The notes: generated by a model not told the origin, from the sequence alone. DNA of 64,000 bases from Viola odorata (GCA_963691705.1 OY829538.1:29160836-29224835); one strand, 5' to 3'; positions 21,991-33,300 are shown, numbered from the stretch's first letter. A program made the numbers and translations.

Positions 21991-23154
21991 TGATGCGTTC
22001 CTTGTAGGCTAGAACGCCCTCCTTAGATCGTTGTCCGACGACGTGGCTTTCAATGCGGAAAATAACTCGAAGAAGACACGTGAATCTCCAAGTCGCAATG
22101 CTTGGCACTCCACGCAGAATCCCTTGAGGATCTTGTGTCAAACCTTTGAATCTCCAAATCGTAATGCTTGGCAATCCAAAGAACGGATGACTCAATGAAA
22201 GGTGCTTTCAAGTTTTACTTGACAAGCTAATCGAATGCACGAAACTCAATTAGTTGCAAGGTTCATCAAGAACAAGTGGATAAAGATCCAAAGCAATATG
22301 CTTTCAATAATCAATAATCAAAGTCTGCTCAAAATAACATAGGCGGCTCCTTTTTAAAGAGACGCTAAACCCTAATTCTAAAAATGGAAACTAGTTTAGT
22401 TTCTAAAAAATGAATTAAACGAAAATGGCAACACGCCACCCTTCCAAATAAGTTCTGAAACCCTAAAATAACATAAATAAAGTCTACTAAATAGGATAGA
22501 AGTGCAGGCTCCGCCGTTTAGGTCAAAAGGCCCAAGTGGCTTTGCTTGCGGGTCCGCCGAATCACGTTTTAAGGAAACAAGGCGTTTTCCTTATTCCCTC
22601 GAGCGTTCCCACTGAAACTTGGAGGGAAACTTCCTAACACATATATGAAGTTCTGGGCTGAATATTGTGCGAGGAAATATGCTCCAATATTCAAAAGGCT
22701 CGGCAGTGGCTTTCGCTGTCCAATGCGGGCTTGTGATTTGGGCCTGTCCCAAATCCTTCGGGCGTTTCTCCTGATTCTTGGCCTGGACTCCTCTCTTGTA
22801 TTATAAATGATCATGGTCTGGTCAAAAATAGGAAAAGGGCGCTGGTGGACCTAAAGGTCCGAGGTGGCCATGTGTAGCCCATCCGTAGGCGCGGACGCGG
22901 TGCGGATTAGGGTTACGAGGCGCGGCTGGGGTGCGCGCAGGCTGGCTTCCTCCGAGGCTGTCTCTTCCTTCAGTTCCATATGGATGAGGCTACTGAGCCT
23001 CACTTGTAGGGCGCGGGCCCTGGCACGAGTGATCGGACCCGTGGGCGGCAATGGGAGGCTCGCGGATGCATCCTCCAAGGCTCGGGCCTTGGCGCGGGTG
23101 GTTGCGCCTGCGGGTGCGGTGGCACTAGGGTTGGCTCCGGCTGGGATCGTATCA
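21991..23154 (-). repeat. 3' LTR of element D
   Basis: In element orientation starts TGATACGATCCC and ends GGAACGCATCA. It contains the last 101 codons of pol. A minus-strand TATA-like TTTATAATAC is at 22798-22808. Confidence 0.93.
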
Positions 23155-26100
23155 TCCCCTCCATCTTGAGGAGGATTCGCCCTCGAATCCAGATCAGCAA
23201 CATCCTCATCACCTGCATCAAACAACCGTAAGTCAGAAATATTAAAGGTTCCATGTATTGAACCATACTCACTTGGAAGGTCGAGGCGGTAAGCATTGTT
23301 GTTGATCTTCTCAACAATCTGAAACGGGCCATCTCCCCGTGGGGATAATTTTCCTTTCCTCCTCTCTGGAAATCTCTCACGTCTTAGGTGCAGCCACACC
23401 CAATCGCCAACTTGAAAGGACGCGGTCTTGCGGCCTTCATTGTGCTTGCGCACTAGTCGCTCATTAATGCGCTCAATGTTTGCCTTAGCCTTCGCATGTA
23501 TCTGTTTGATGTGTTCTGCCCACTGCTGTCCATCTAAGTTAGAAACATCACTCAAAGGCAAAGGGGTCAAATCCATGGGAGTTAGCGGATTAAAGCCATA
23601 AACTACTTCAAAAGGTGAACAATTTGTAGTAGAATGGATTGAACGATTATAAGCAAACTCCATGAAAGGGAAATGATCAGTCCATTTAGAAACATGCTTG
23701 GTAACTAAAGAGCGTAAAAGAGACCCCACAGTACGGTTAACTACCTCAGTTTGGCCGTCGGTTTGAGGGTGACAAGAAGTTGAATACAACAATTTAGTTC
23801 CAAGGCGATTCCACAACACTCGCCAAAAGTGGCTCAAAAATCTTCCATCATGGTCACTAACAATACTAATAGGCATACCATGGAGGCGGACTACCTCTCT
23901 AAAGAATATATTAGCAACCTGAGACGCATCATTAGTATTTTTACAAGGCAAAATGTGCGCCATTTTGGAAAATCGATCCACAACAACAAATATACCATCC
24001 TTACCATCCCAAGACTTAGGTAAACCTACAATGAAGTCCATGGACAGATCGGTCCAAGGTTGGGAAGGTACGGGCAGCGGCATAAACTCACCATGACTAG
24101 CTAACCGAGATTTTGCCCTTTGGCAAACTACACATCTAGCAATCACACGCACAACATCACGTCTCATCTTAGGCCAATAAAAGTGTGATTTCAGCATGTC
24201 ATAGGTTTTATTAATGCCAAAGTGGCCCATCAATCCACCACTATGTGATTCATGCACAAGTAAGTCACGCAAAGAACACTTAGGAATGCAAAGGCGCTTG
24301 CGCCGAAACAGATAGTTATCATGCGTATAAAATTTCACATCAGCCATGGAATCACAAGTCTTATAGATCTCACCAAAATCCAAATCAGTAGGGTAGAGTG
24401 GAATTATTTGAGAAAACCCTAAAAATTTGACACTTAACGAAGAGATCAAGACATACCTTCTGGACAATGCGTCGGCAACAACATTGTCTTTTCCTTCTTT
24501 GTACTTGATGTGATAAGGGAAAGCTTCTAAGAACTCCAGCCACACGGCATGTCTCCTATTCAACTTCCCTTGTCCCTTTAGATATTTGAGGCTCAAGTGG
24601 TCGGTGTGCACCACAAATTCCCTTGGCATCAAGTAGTGTTGCCAAACCTCGAAGGCCCTAACTAGTGCATAAAGCTCTTTGTCATACGTTGGATAACGCA
24701 GCTGTGCATCCTTGAGCTTCTCACTAAAGAAGGCTATTGGCTTCTTCTCTTGCATCAAAATAGCACCTATACCGATTCCACTTGCGTCGCACTCCAACTC
24801 AAACGGTTTGTCAAAGTCGGGAAGGGCTAACACGGGCGCGTTGGACAGCTTGTCCTTCAACGCTTGGAATGCGGTCTCTTGAGGTTCCTCCCACCTGAAA
24901 TCAACATGTTTCTTAGTTAGGTCATTAAGTGGGGCAGCAAGAGTACTAAAATCAGGAATGAAACGACGATAAAAGGAAGCTAAGCCGTGAAAGGAGCGGA
25001 TGTCGCTTGCTGTTTTTGGCGTAGGCCACTCCTTGATCGCTTGCACCTTCGCTTCATCCACCTTCACACCGTCCTTGCCCACTAGGAACCCTAAGAATTC
25101 AACCTGTTCTAAAGCAAAAGAGCACTTGGAGAGCTTAGCATAAAGCTTCTCCTCACGCAAGGTCAGAAAAATTTCCTTAAGATGCGTAACATGCTCATGC
25201 AAAGATTTGCTATAAATTAAGATGTCATCAAAGTATACAACAATAAACTTGCCTATAAAACGCCTAAGAACATGATTCATAAGTCTCATGAAGGTACTTG
25301 GGGCATTAGTTAATCCAAACGGCATCACTAACCATTCATACAAACCATATTTTGTTTTGAAAGCCGTTTTCCATTCATCACCCTCTTTCATTCTAATTTG
25401 ATGATAGCCGCTCATTAGGTCAATTTTGGAAAAAATTACACTACCACTAAGCTCATCTAACATATCATCTAAGCGAGGTATGGGGTGACGATACTTTACC
25501 GTAATTTTGTTGACCGCTCGGCAGTCAACACACATTCGCCAAGTTCCATCTTTCTTTGGCACTAGAAGCACTGGAACGGCGCATGGAGACAAGCTCTCCC
25601 GGACATATCCCTTGCTAAGGAGCTCATCAACCTGCCGCTGAAGTTCCTTGGTCTCCTCGGGGTTGCTCCTATAGGCTGGTCTGTTTGGGATAGTCGAACC
25701 CGGTACAAAATCAATTTGGTGCTCTATGCCGCGGATTGGGGGCAAACCGGCTGGCATCTGTTCGGGTGTTACATCCTTGAACTCCTGCAAAACAGCCAAG
25801 ATAGAAGAAGGCACAGAAGCTAAAAGATCAAGGTTAGTAGTGCTCAAACAAAAGGATTTAAAGCGAAGAAGAAGCAAAGGGTGATTCTCGCCACGAAACT
25901 GTTTTTGTAAAATAAGCGCGCGACGCAAATCTTTTACTTTCGCATATAAGTTTACTTTCTTTTCTTTTTCTTGCCTTTTCTTTTCTTTTTCAGGCTCTTT
26001 CTTTTCTGTTTTTAACCTGTGCTCACTTTTTTCACGGGGGCTGTTTTCATTCCTTTCGTTGCTTTCAAACCCGTGCTCACTTTTTTCACGGGGGCTGTTT

Positions 26101-26159
26101 TCATCAATTCTTTTGTCTAGAGACCGTGAGGCCTCAAACTCAGCATAGGACTTCTCCAA
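22851..26159 (-). CDS. pol: Element D RT, RNase H and integrase
   Basis: 1103 codons without a stop. It has no ATG of its own: it directly follows a TAG at 26160-26162 that ends the Gag-protease part. Highly charged Lys/Glu linker first, then RT ([30 protein letters not shown], catalytic [10 protein letters not shown] near 25220), RNase H ([15 protein letters not shown]), integrase zinc domain ([17 protein letters not shown] ... CVVCQRAKS), D,D,E core ([28 protein letters not shown]) and the GPF/Y module ([12 protein letters not shown]). The tail [14 protein letters not shown] overlaps the PPT; the frame then enters the LTR and reads [12 protein letters not shown] before stopping at 22851. 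Confidence 0.93.
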   Translation of the reverse strand: MEKSYAEFEASRSLDKRIDENSPREKSEHGFESNERNENSPREKSEHRLKTEKKEPEKEKKRQEKEKKVNLYAKVKDLRRALILQKQFRGENHPLLLLRFKSFCLSTTNLDLLASVPSSILAVLQEFKDVTPEQMPAGLPPIRGIEHQIDFVPGSTIPNRPAYRSNPEETKELQRQVDELLSKGYVRESLSPCAVPVLLVPKKDGTWRMCVDCRAVNKITVKYRHPIPRLDDMLDELSGSVIFSKIDLMSGYHQIRMKEGDEWKTAFKTKYGLYEWLVMPFGLTNAPSTFMRLMNHVLRRFIGKFIVVYFDDILIYSKSLHEHVTHLKEIFLTLREEKLYAKLSKCSFALEQVEFLGFLVGKDGVKVDEAKVQAIKEWPTPKTASDIRSFHGLASFYRRFIPDFSTLAAPLNDLTKKHVDFRWEEPQETAFQALKDKLSNAPVLALPDFDKPFELECDASGIGIGAILMQEKKPIAFFSEKLKDAQLRYPTYDKELYALVRAFEVWQHYLMPREFVVHTDHLSLKYLKGQGKLNRRHAVWLEFLEAFPYHIKYKEGKDNVVADALSRRYVLISSLSVKFLGFSQIIPLYPTDLDFGEIYKTCDSMADVKFYTHDNYLFRRKRLCIPKCSLRDLLVHESHSGGLMGHFGINKTYDMLKSHFYWPKMRRDVVRVIARCVVCQRAKSRLASHGEFMPLPVPSQPWTDLSMDFIVGLPKSWDGKDGIFVVVDRFSKMAHILPCKNTNDASQVANIFFREVVRLHGMPISIVSDHDGRFLSHFWRVLWNRLGTKLLYSTSCHPQTDGQTEVVNRTVGSLLRSLVTKHVSKWTDHFPFMEFAYNRSIHSTTNCSPFEVVYGFNPLTPMDLTPLPLSDVSNLDGQQWAEHIKQIHAKAKANIERINERLVRKHNEGRKTASFQVGDWVWLHLRRERFPERRKGKLSPRGDGPFQIVEKINNNAYRLDLPSEYGSIHGTFNISDLRLFDAGDEDVADLDSRANPPQDGGDDTIPAGANPSATAPAGATTRAKARALEDASASLPLPPTGPITRARARALQVRLSSLIHMELKEETASEEASLRAPQPRLVTLIRTASAPTDGLHMATSDL
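23155..23166 (-). other. Polypurine tract of element D
   Basis: Minus strand AAGATGGAGGGGA lies directly before the 3' LTR and is itself coding (QDGGD). Confidence 0.75.
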
Positions 26160-27923
26160 CTAGAGCTGGTCCTCAAGCACTTGCTTAGGCGTAAGGGGTG
26201 CGAGTGTGAACTTCACTCCTTCCTTCTCAAGCTTGTACCGATTGCTCCTCCCTTCGTGAGTGGCGTTGCGGTCAAATTGCCATGGACGGCCAAGTAGCAC
26301 ATGTGACGCTTGCATTGGGACAACATCACACCATATCTCATCTCTATATTTCCCAATAGAAAAGCTCACCAACACTTGCCTAGACACCTTAAGGCCGACT
26401 CCATCATTCATCCATTGCAAAGTGTACGGCTTTGGATGTCTCACCATAGGTAACCCTAATTTGTGCACAAGAAGCGTACTAGCACAATTAGTACATGAGC
26501 CATTATCAATAATAAGAGAGCATACCTTAGTACCAATGTGGCACCTAGCATGGAATAAGTTCTCCCTTTGTTCCTCCTCACATGTTTCGGCCCTTGGCTG
26601 CACACTCAAGTTCCTCCGAACTACTAGGGTAACCGGTTCACAAACCCTAGCTTCATGATCGGCTGCCTCTTCTCCCTCACTTTCTTCTTCCGAATCCTCC
26701 ACCAACTCATAATCATCCTCCGAGTCCATCTCTCCATTATCCCTAATAATTAGAACTCTCTTGTTGGGGCATTCGGCCTGCTTATGGCCTCGGCCACTAC
26801 ACTTAAAGCACACAATGTCTCTTGTAGGCACACGGTTAGTACTAGTAATAGGAACTTTAGAAGGAGTAGGGTTTGCCGAATTACCTTTGGTTCCATAAGA
26901 AGGTTTAGATACCTTGGGTGTTTCCTTGCTGTCCTTATTCCCCTTGGGCCACGTAGACTTGTTCCAAGTGGAAGTCCGTGACACAAAAGTAGACGGCTTA
27001 GAGTAGGCTGCCTTAGCCTTGCGTTGCCTCTCGATCTTCACGGCCATGTGAAGCATCTCCTCCAAAGTCCTATATTGGCACAACTCTAAGGCGTTAGCTA
27101 TCTCTGAATTCAGCCCACTCATGAACCTAGACATCTTCGAATCCTCATCCTCTATCACATTAACCCTTGCCAAAAGAACTTCCAACTCATTGTGATAATC
27201 ATTCACGGTCTTGGACCCTTGGGTAAGCTTTTGTAAGCGCTGAAGTTGGTCCTTATGATAGTACGGTGGAACAAACCTCCTCTTCATCACATACTTCATG
27301 TTCTCCCAAGTAGTTACGGGTCCTCTCACATCCTCATTCACTTGCTCCCACCAATGGGCAGCGTATCTAAAGAACTCCACGGAAGCTAACCTTATTTTCT
27401 TTTCATCCGTGTAGGTGTGACACCTAAAGATCGCTTCCATCTTTCGCTCCCAAGTTAAGTATGCCTCGGGATCATCTTTGCCTTCGAAAGGTGGGACCTT
27501 GAGCTTGACACTCCCAAGGTGATTGTCGACTCACTCGCGCTCCTCGCGACGCGGCTGTTCTAAGTTACGGTCTCGCCTACCAAAGGCGTGTCTGCCGCGT
27601 CCATGTGCACCTCCTCGGCGCATGTGAAAACCCCTCGGTCCTGCCATGTGAAACTCCTCATCATACCCATCTTCAGAACCCTCGGCCTCATGCTCACTAG
27701 GCTGATCATCACCCGGTGGAGGCACATATGCTTCTCGGTCCACTCTAGGGTTTAGGTGTTGCGCAAAGTGTGCCCCGGGGGCTTGTGGAGCTCGATTCTC
27801 ACGTTCCCTAGTCTCGACTTGCTGTCTCCAAGCTGCCATGTCCTGGAGCTGAGCTGCTATGTCTTGCAAGGCCTTGGCTACATCATTCACAGCCGTTGGT
27901 TCCCTTTCTAAATTTCCTGACAT
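26160..27923 (-). pseudogene. gag: Element D gag and protease
   Basis: Start MSGNLEREPTAVN at 27923, the first ATG after a leader ending in a TTTCAG-like tract. N-terminal helical part (AKALQDIAAQLQDM), Gly/Arg/His-rich linker, then a TGA at 27531-27533 interrupting RREERE / VDNHLGS (likely CGA to TGA). The Gag core follows (FPFEGKDDPEAYL style; HWWEQVNEDV; LTQGSKTVNDYHNELE), then zinc knuckle CFKCSGRGHKQAEC (C-x2-C-x4-H-x4-C, near 26810) and the protease block SLIIDNGSCTNCAS (near 26500), D-N-G-S like the protease of C. It ends ...VLEDQL then TAG, and pol continues in the same frame. Confidence 0.9.
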
Positions 27924-28682
27924 CCTGAAATCCACAAAAGAAAATTGCAAGCGTAAAATTGCCTAAAACTATCACTCCCTCACGTGTTTACGCTCGTGTT
28001 TGTCTCTCTATTAATCTCACAAAAATCTCTCAAAGCAAACTGTCCAGATCCGTCTCCAAGTGTCCAAGATGAACCTGACTCAAAGAATTTTCAAGAAAAG
28101 CTGCCAAAGAGACACACAAAGAAAACTAGTGTAGAAAGAAAATTTTGAGGTAGTATACTCGATTTAATTGCAAAGATCAATCAATCAATCAAGTTTACTA
28201 CAGAGTAGGAAGGTACAGTAGTCTTGGAATCCAAGAAAAGCTCAAAATAAACGGATTGAGTCAGTTTATAAACTCAAAAACGCTAATGGCATGCGATTAG
28301 GGTTTTGAAACTTGTTTTTGCCACAACTTTTGATTCCCAATTCGAAATCCACTGATTCTTTTTGCTATGAGTCACTAATTCACTCTAGTATTTGATTCTG
28401 AAGTTCCTCCCTTTTTTTTTTTGAATGGTACTGATTTCGTCTCTGTTCTGTTTTTGACGAAATTGTTTCACTTTTTTTTTTTTTTTTTTTTTTTGACAAT
28501 AGTAAAGACCTACAAATCGTTGAAATGATTTGCACACTAATCGCACACACAAGACACAATTGACACAAGACAACTAACACACAGCACGCAAGAGAATTGG
28601 TGTAGAAGAGAAGAAGGAATACCAATTCTAACAAAGAAAACGCAATAATTAAAGGGATAGATTTACCAAGTCGGGACAGCTG
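27924..28682 (-). other. Leader of element D
   Basis: Untranslated region between PBS and gag. It contains a 23-base T tract (28472-28494 on +) and a block at about 27970-28020 that matches the leader of element A. Confidence 0.7.
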
Positions 28683-28697
28683 AGCTCCGCTACCAAC
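28683..28697 (-). other. Primer-binding site of element D
   Basis: Minus strand GTTGGTAGCGGAGCTC directly follows the 5' LTR; same core as the PBS of A. Confidence 0.75.
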
Positions 28698-29861
28698 TGA
28701 TGCGTTCCTTGTAGGCTAGAACGCCCTCCTTAGATCGTTGTCCGACGACATGGCTTTCAATGCGGAAAATAACTCGAAGAAGACACGTGAATCTCCAAGT
28801 CGCAATGCTTGGCACTCCACGCAGAATCCCTTGAGGATCTTGCGTCAAACCTTTGAATCTCCAAATCGTAATGCTTGGCAATCCAAAGAACGGATGACTC
28901 AATGAAAGGTGCTTTCCAGTTTTACTTGACAAGCTAATCGAATGCACGAAACTCAATTAGTTGCAAGGTTCATCAAGAACAAGTGGATAAAGATCCAAAG
29001 CAATATGCTTTCAATAATCAATAATCAAAGTCTGCTCAAAATAACATAGGTGGCTCCTTTTTAAAGAGACGCTAAACCCTAATTCCAAAAATGGAAACTA
29101 GTTTAGTTTCTAAAAAATGAATTAAACGAAAATGGCAACACGCCACCCTTCCAAATAAGTTCTGAAACCCTAAAATAACATAAATAAAGTCTACTAAATA
29201 GGATAGAAGTGCAGGCTCCGCCGTTTAGGTCAAAAGGCCCAAGTGGCTTTGCTTGCGGGTCTGCCGAATCACGTTTTAAGGAAACAAGGCGTTTTCCTTA
29301 TTCCCTCGAGCGTTCCCACTGAAACTTGGAGGGAAACTTCCTAACACATATATGAAGTTCTGGGCTGAATATTGTGCGAGGAAATATGCTCCAATATTCA
29401 AAAGGCTCGGCAGTGGCTTTCGCTGTCCAATGCGGGCTTGTGATTTGGGCCTGTCCCAAATCCTTCGGGCGTTTCTCCTGATTCTTGGCCTGGACTCCTC
29501 TCTTGTATTATAAATGATCATGGTCTGGTCAAAAATAGGAAAAGGGCGCTGGTGGACCTAAAGGTCCGAGGTGGCCATGTGTAGCCCATCCGTAGGCGCG
29601 GACGCGGTGCGGATTAGGGTTACGAGGCGCGGCTGGGGTGCGCGCAGGCTGGCTTCCTCTGAGGCTGTCTCTGCCTTCAGTTCCATATGGATGAGGCTAC
29701 TGAGCCTCACTTGTAGGGCGCGGGCCCTGGCACGAGTGATCGGACCCGTGGGCGGCAATGGGAGGCTCGCGGATGCATCCTCCAAGACTCGGGCCTTGGC
29801 GCGGGTGGTTGCGCCTGCGGGTGCGGTGGCACTAGGGTTGGCTCCGGCTGGGATCGTATCA
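28698..29861 (-). repeat. 5' LTR of element D
   Basis: 1164 bp, same length as 21991-23154. TATA-like TTTATAATAC on the minus strand at about 29505-29515. Confidence 0.93.
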
Positions 29862-29866
29862 TAGCC
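29862..29866. other. Target-site duplication of element D (right copy)
   Basis: TAGCC, matching 21986-21990. Confidence 0.92.
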
Positions 29867-30709
29867 ATCCACAGTGCCCACGGCTACTCTTCTACTACTT
29901 CGAGCCCGCACCTAGACCGCATCTTTCCCATTCCCCGCCTTGGGACAGTTTTGGATATTGTGTGGGATGCGTTGTCTTCGGATTTCCCTAGCACGGGTTC
30001 ACACCTCTTCTCTTCGGGCAGCCACGAGAAGGCTTTCCATTTCCTCTCGCTCCAATGCAAGTTTCAGTCCATGGGAAGTTCATTCTCCATCACGCCGAGT
30101 GTGCCTACGCATAGCTTTGAGGATCCTTTTCTCCTTGGATTTGAGCCTCTTGGCAGCACCCTTTCCTTCCCATTGTCGGCACCTCCTCGTGGTTTCAGGG
30201 TCCCTCCCTTCACCCGGACTACTCCCGTTACTCCTTTGGTGATGCGTCGTGCCCACACATCCGTTTGCATGTCTAGTGGTCCTCACTTGGCCCGCGGCCA
30301 CACCTTTTCCCATCTTGGTCGATCCGTGGTTATTTTTAGGTCTCCCCCGTCTGTGCCTACATGTCTTGCCCAAGAAAGGCCTCCACCATGGCCTATATAC
30401 GTTTCCAAGAGTTGTTTGTGGAGGACTCCGTTTGTTGGCACTAATCGAGCCTTGGTTGTCATTGGTTTATTTCCATCCGCAACTCTGGCCCTTGCCCCCG
30501 ACCGGCCTCCACCTTGGCCTATTTTCTCCAAGAGTGGTATGTTGAGGGTTCCATGTGTGAGTACTAGCCGAGAGCATGCCTTGGCCAGTTCGGCCTTTCG
30601 AGGGATAGAGCCTCCAGATTCGAGGGTGAATCGCTTTGAAGAGGGAAAGGATGATACGAGCTCGAGGACCATGCCTCGTATCCGCGCCAAGGACTCACGG
30701 GATGGCTGA
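29867..30709 (+). CDS. Element A unknown ORF, segment 3 (C-terminal) fused to a pol-tail relic
   Basis: Continues segment 2 without a frame change after removing D and one TSD copy; no internal stop in 281 codons. It holds GSHEKAFHFLS ... SVPTHSFEDPFLLGF (near 30020-30150), a second copy of the segment 2 unit, and two copies of a RPPPWPI...SK unit (near 30380 and 30505). The end PPDSRVNRFEEGKDDT (30611-30658) aligns with [14 protein letters not shown] of D and DSRTNPFEGEGDET of G, which are pol C-termini overlapping the PPT. As in D the frame enters the LTR and stops there (30709). Function of the rest is unknown. Confidence 0.6.
   Translation: MHSAHGYSSTTSSPHLDRIFPIPRLGTVLDIVWDALSSDFPSTGSHLFSSGSHEKAFHFLSLQCKFQSMGSSFSITPSVPTHSFEDPFLLGFEPLGSTLSFPLSAPPRGFRVPPFTRTTPVTPLVMRRAHTSVCMSSGPHLARGHTFSHLGRSVVIFRSPPSVPTCLAQERPPPWPIYVSKSCLWRTPFVGTNRALVVIGLFPSATLALAPDRPPPWPIFSKSGMLRVPCVSTSREHALASSAFRGIEPPDSRVNRFEEGKDDTSSRTMPRIRAKDSRDG
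30638..30650 (+). other. Polypurine tract of element A
   Basis: GAAGAGGGAAAGG one base before the 3' LTR; it encodes EEGK in the ORF above. Confidence 0.8.
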
Positions 30710-31362
30710 GCAACCCATGAGGAGACACGCCTGGGGCCACGCCAAACCCTAGCAACGCACGAGGATGACGCACGAGTCCATGCGCAAGCCCGCGCGCGCC
30801 TTGGCCTATGCGCTAGCCATCCGTGCCTTGGCCCAAACCCTAGCGGCAGCCTTCAAGAGCTCCTCAAGGCCCATCTTCCCAAGCCCGCCCCTTAGTCTAA
30901 GTGTAGGGTATTTTAGGGATTTCCATGTAATAATGCCCAAGCTATAAATAGAAGGAGATAGCCTCTTTTATAGCTTGTCTTTGATTTTGTTGAGTTTATC
31001 TCCTTTCAAGACCAATTAGTTGGCTTTGCCTTAGGGGTCTTAAACCCGATTTTCATTTAGTTAATTAATTCCTTTCGGTTTGTTCATTGTATGAACAATT
31101 AAGGGAAGGTTACAATTATCGATCCTTTTAATCATTTGAATACAGGTTAGTATATTGTTTGTTCATCAAATCATTCTCCTTTTCATCCATTAATCTGCTG
31201 CACTCTTCCGCAATCTCCTTGCGATGTTATCCTCTCCATTAACACCATTAAACACCATCTAAACACCTTCCACCCTTGTGTTTACCATCCTCCCAAAGGA
31301 GACTAGATCCTTCAAGCTCAAGAACATGGTTTCTTCCTTCAAGAGAAGCCCGAATGTTATCA
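30652..31362 (+). repeat. 3' LTR of element A
   Basis: 711 bp, TGATACGAGCTCG... to ...GAATGTTATCA. Longer than the 5' copy mainly by an extra GC-rich stretch near 30775-30830. TATA box at 30942-30951. Confidence 0.9.
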
Positions 31363-31367
31363 CCGAT
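31363..31367. other. Target-site duplication of element A (right copy)
   Basis: CCGAT, matching 2009-2013. Confidence 0.9.
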
Positions 31368-31655
31368 GGGGCAGACTCACTAACTCAGACAAACTTGAGC
31401 CAGGGAGAGAAATTATGAGGCACAAAGGCGCTCGACCTAAGAGATACGCTATAACGCACAGAGGCACCTGGCCCAGACGAATACGATACAATGCGCAGAG
31501 GCGCTTGGCCTAGACAGATATGATATAACGCGCAAAAGCGCTTGACCTAGAAGGATACGCCATAACGCGTAGAGGCGCTTGACCCAGACGGATATGTTAG
31601 AATGCGCAGAGGCGCTTGGCTTAGAAAGATATGATATAATGCGCAAAGGCGTTAG
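31368..31655. repeat. Right part of the GC-rich tandem array of element H
   Basis: Six to seven units of about 36-40 bp around GATATGATATAACGCGCA and GAGGCGCTTGGCCTAGAC. Continues the array seen at 1834-2008. Confidence 0.75.
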
Positions 31656-32412
31656 CCTAAAAATGCAAAGTGATACCTGGCAAAAGAGAGTCGGTTCGGT
31701 AAAACGACATGCCTATGTGCCAAGAGTGTCGGTTAGAAGGAGCGATATGTCTATGTGCTAGAGATGCTTGTGCCATGAGAAAGCTGGACAAGTGGATCTA
31801 GTACTGGATGCTGGAACGGGAACAAAGTGCTACGCAACAATATGACCCTATGAAGTAGGCTTTAGTGAGGATAGTGAGATTGGAGAAAAGAAAGAGTGAT
31901 AAAGATACGAGTAAAGAGAAAACAACCTGCATGAAAAGAGTGAGCATGCGATCAAGAGATAAAAGATAAGAGAGATTGGCGGGAAGACGTGGCATTGTAG
32001 TATGATCGATAGGTTCTAAGAGTAGCAACTAGAGGGGTCAGATACTAAGGAAATATCGATCATGCCTAGAATGTACTTCTTCAGAGGCGAGTGTAAGACA
32101 CGAGTTGTGAAAAGAAAATGAGAGATGAGACCACAATCTGAGGAGTTGGGGAAGAGTGAAAAGAATGATAATGGAGAGAAAAAGAAATGAGAGAAAAGAA
32201 TAACGAGTATTGAAGTGTGGGAGAGCCTAGGATAAACTATAATGGCCTTAACGTGTTTCTAACCTGATGTTCCTTGGTAATGCAGGTTTAAGGTGTGTGT
32301 TAAAGGTTGGTTCCATAGAGAGCGTGCGTGAACGCCGCACGAACGTAAACCCTTTGGCTAGAGATTGGAGATCTAGTCGATGAGGGCATCGACGTTATCA
32401 AGTGGGAGAGAG
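31656..32412. other. Unassigned interior of element H up to a PPT-like tract
   Basis: Purine-rich, no protein family seen. It ends in AAGTGGGAGAGAG (about 32399-32412), which looks like a polypurine tract preceding TGTTAAGG. Confidence 0.35.
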
Positions 32413-33217
32413 TGTTAAGGTTTAAGCCTTGGAGTTCAAGCTTAGCCTTAACATGGATCATGAGACGCGCCGAAGTAGTATGGATTTGACGGATAGCCCC
32501 TTTATAGGGTATGTGAAGGGAAAGTCTAATCGGGTGTGATAGCTCTCCACCAAGCCCTGGACAAGATATGAGAGTATGCTTGTCTAAATGAGCTTCTCCT
32601 ATGCAGGTCCGACATAGGTGTGCGAGCGAGCCTTCCGTGTTATGGAATGGGCGTTGCCATGATGGTCACTTCTAGCTGGGTCCGAGTTGAGAGCTAGTAG
32701 TGCGCTGGCAAGATAGGCCCGAGGCTGGATTGGGTGTTGGAGATTACTGCTAAGTATCGGAAGAAGGCTGGCCTAGGTGCGGGACCTAGGCGCCGTACGA
32801 GCCTTAGAATGGTTAGGCCGTGACAATCTGGGTCCGCAGCCTGGTACATGAAAGAAAGCAAAGAGAAAAGGGAGAGGTATCGTTGCGGGACAAGGGAATA
32901 GTGTTGGGTGTTATGAGAGGGTTTGAGGGTGGGCAGATGCTAATTTATCATCGTCTTCCTAATTTATTATTGTAAAAAAAGAAAAAAAATAAGATGAAGG
33001 AGAATAATTGCTTTGTTCTTTGGTTTACTGTAAAATAGAAGAGAGTGTTGGTCGCTGACTTGCGAGGATATGATTTTGCATCTTTATGAGTTAGTAAGAA
33101 GCCCAAGTTTTGGTGTTTTCTAAAGTGTTCTATCTCGAAAACCATTTTCAGTTTAGTAGGGATATGTGCAATTGTGATTGTTTGTTATTGTTATTGATCT
33201 TATATCTGTGGCAATGA
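32413..33217 (+). repeat. Possible 3' LTR of element H (start only) and unresolved sequence
   Basis: TGTTAAGGTTTAAGCC follows the PPT-like tract, as an LTR start would. The partner LTR lies outside the window, so the right end cannot be fixed; it may lie near 32950. Confidence 0.35.
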
Positions 33218-33300
33218 ATTGAGCTGTAGTATAATGGAGAAATGGGGTGCTAATTGCTAACACGTAAAGATCTGATATTCGATCCGTTAGGAATTGGGTA
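33218..33300 (+). other. tRNA-like (SINE-head-like) segment
   Basis: TAGTATAATGG fits a pol III A box and TATTCGATCC about 45 bp later resembles a B box. It does not fold as a true tRNA by eye. A SINE-derived fragment is possible; evidence is weak. Confidence 0.25.

Larger units (their letters stand above)
21991..29861 (-). mobile_element. Element D: CRM-like chromovirus-type Ty3/gypsy retrotransposon, nearly intact
   Basis: 7871 bp with equal-length 1164-bp LTRs, TSD TAGCC, PBS and PPT. Gag, protease, RT, RNase H and integrase form one frame (27923 to 22851) with only two stop codons. The pol frame runs through the PPT into the 3' LTR, as described for CRM (centromeric) retrotransposons; I see no classical chromodomain, so CRM-like placement is an inference. 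About ten LTR differences in 1164 bp by eye (about 99% identity) mark it as the youngest large insertion here. Confidence 0.9.
2014..31362 (+). mobile_element. Element A: non-autonomous LTR retrotransposon with a long unknown ORF, hosting elements C and D
   Basis: Defined by LTRs 2014-2695 and 30652-31362 (TGAT...ATCA), PBS at 2698, PPT at 30638-30650 and TSD CCGAT. About 29.3 kb as it stands, but only about 6 kb once C (5101-20294 with one TSD copy) and D (21991-29866 with one TSD copy) are removed. No gag, RT, RNase H or integrase of its own is visible. It has a 1.6-kb leader and a long ORF in three segments (4282-5100, 20295-21990, 29867-30709). The ORF's last residues before the LTR match the pol tail of elements D and G. 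It probably depends on an autonomous relative of D for movement (inference). Confidence 0.85.

Noticed and set aside
22864..23169. Plus-strand frame (also at 29571-29864) in the LTR of D as a gene
   Set aside because: It is the opposite-strand shadow of the GC-rich end of pol in the LTR; its repetition merely reflects the two LTRs.
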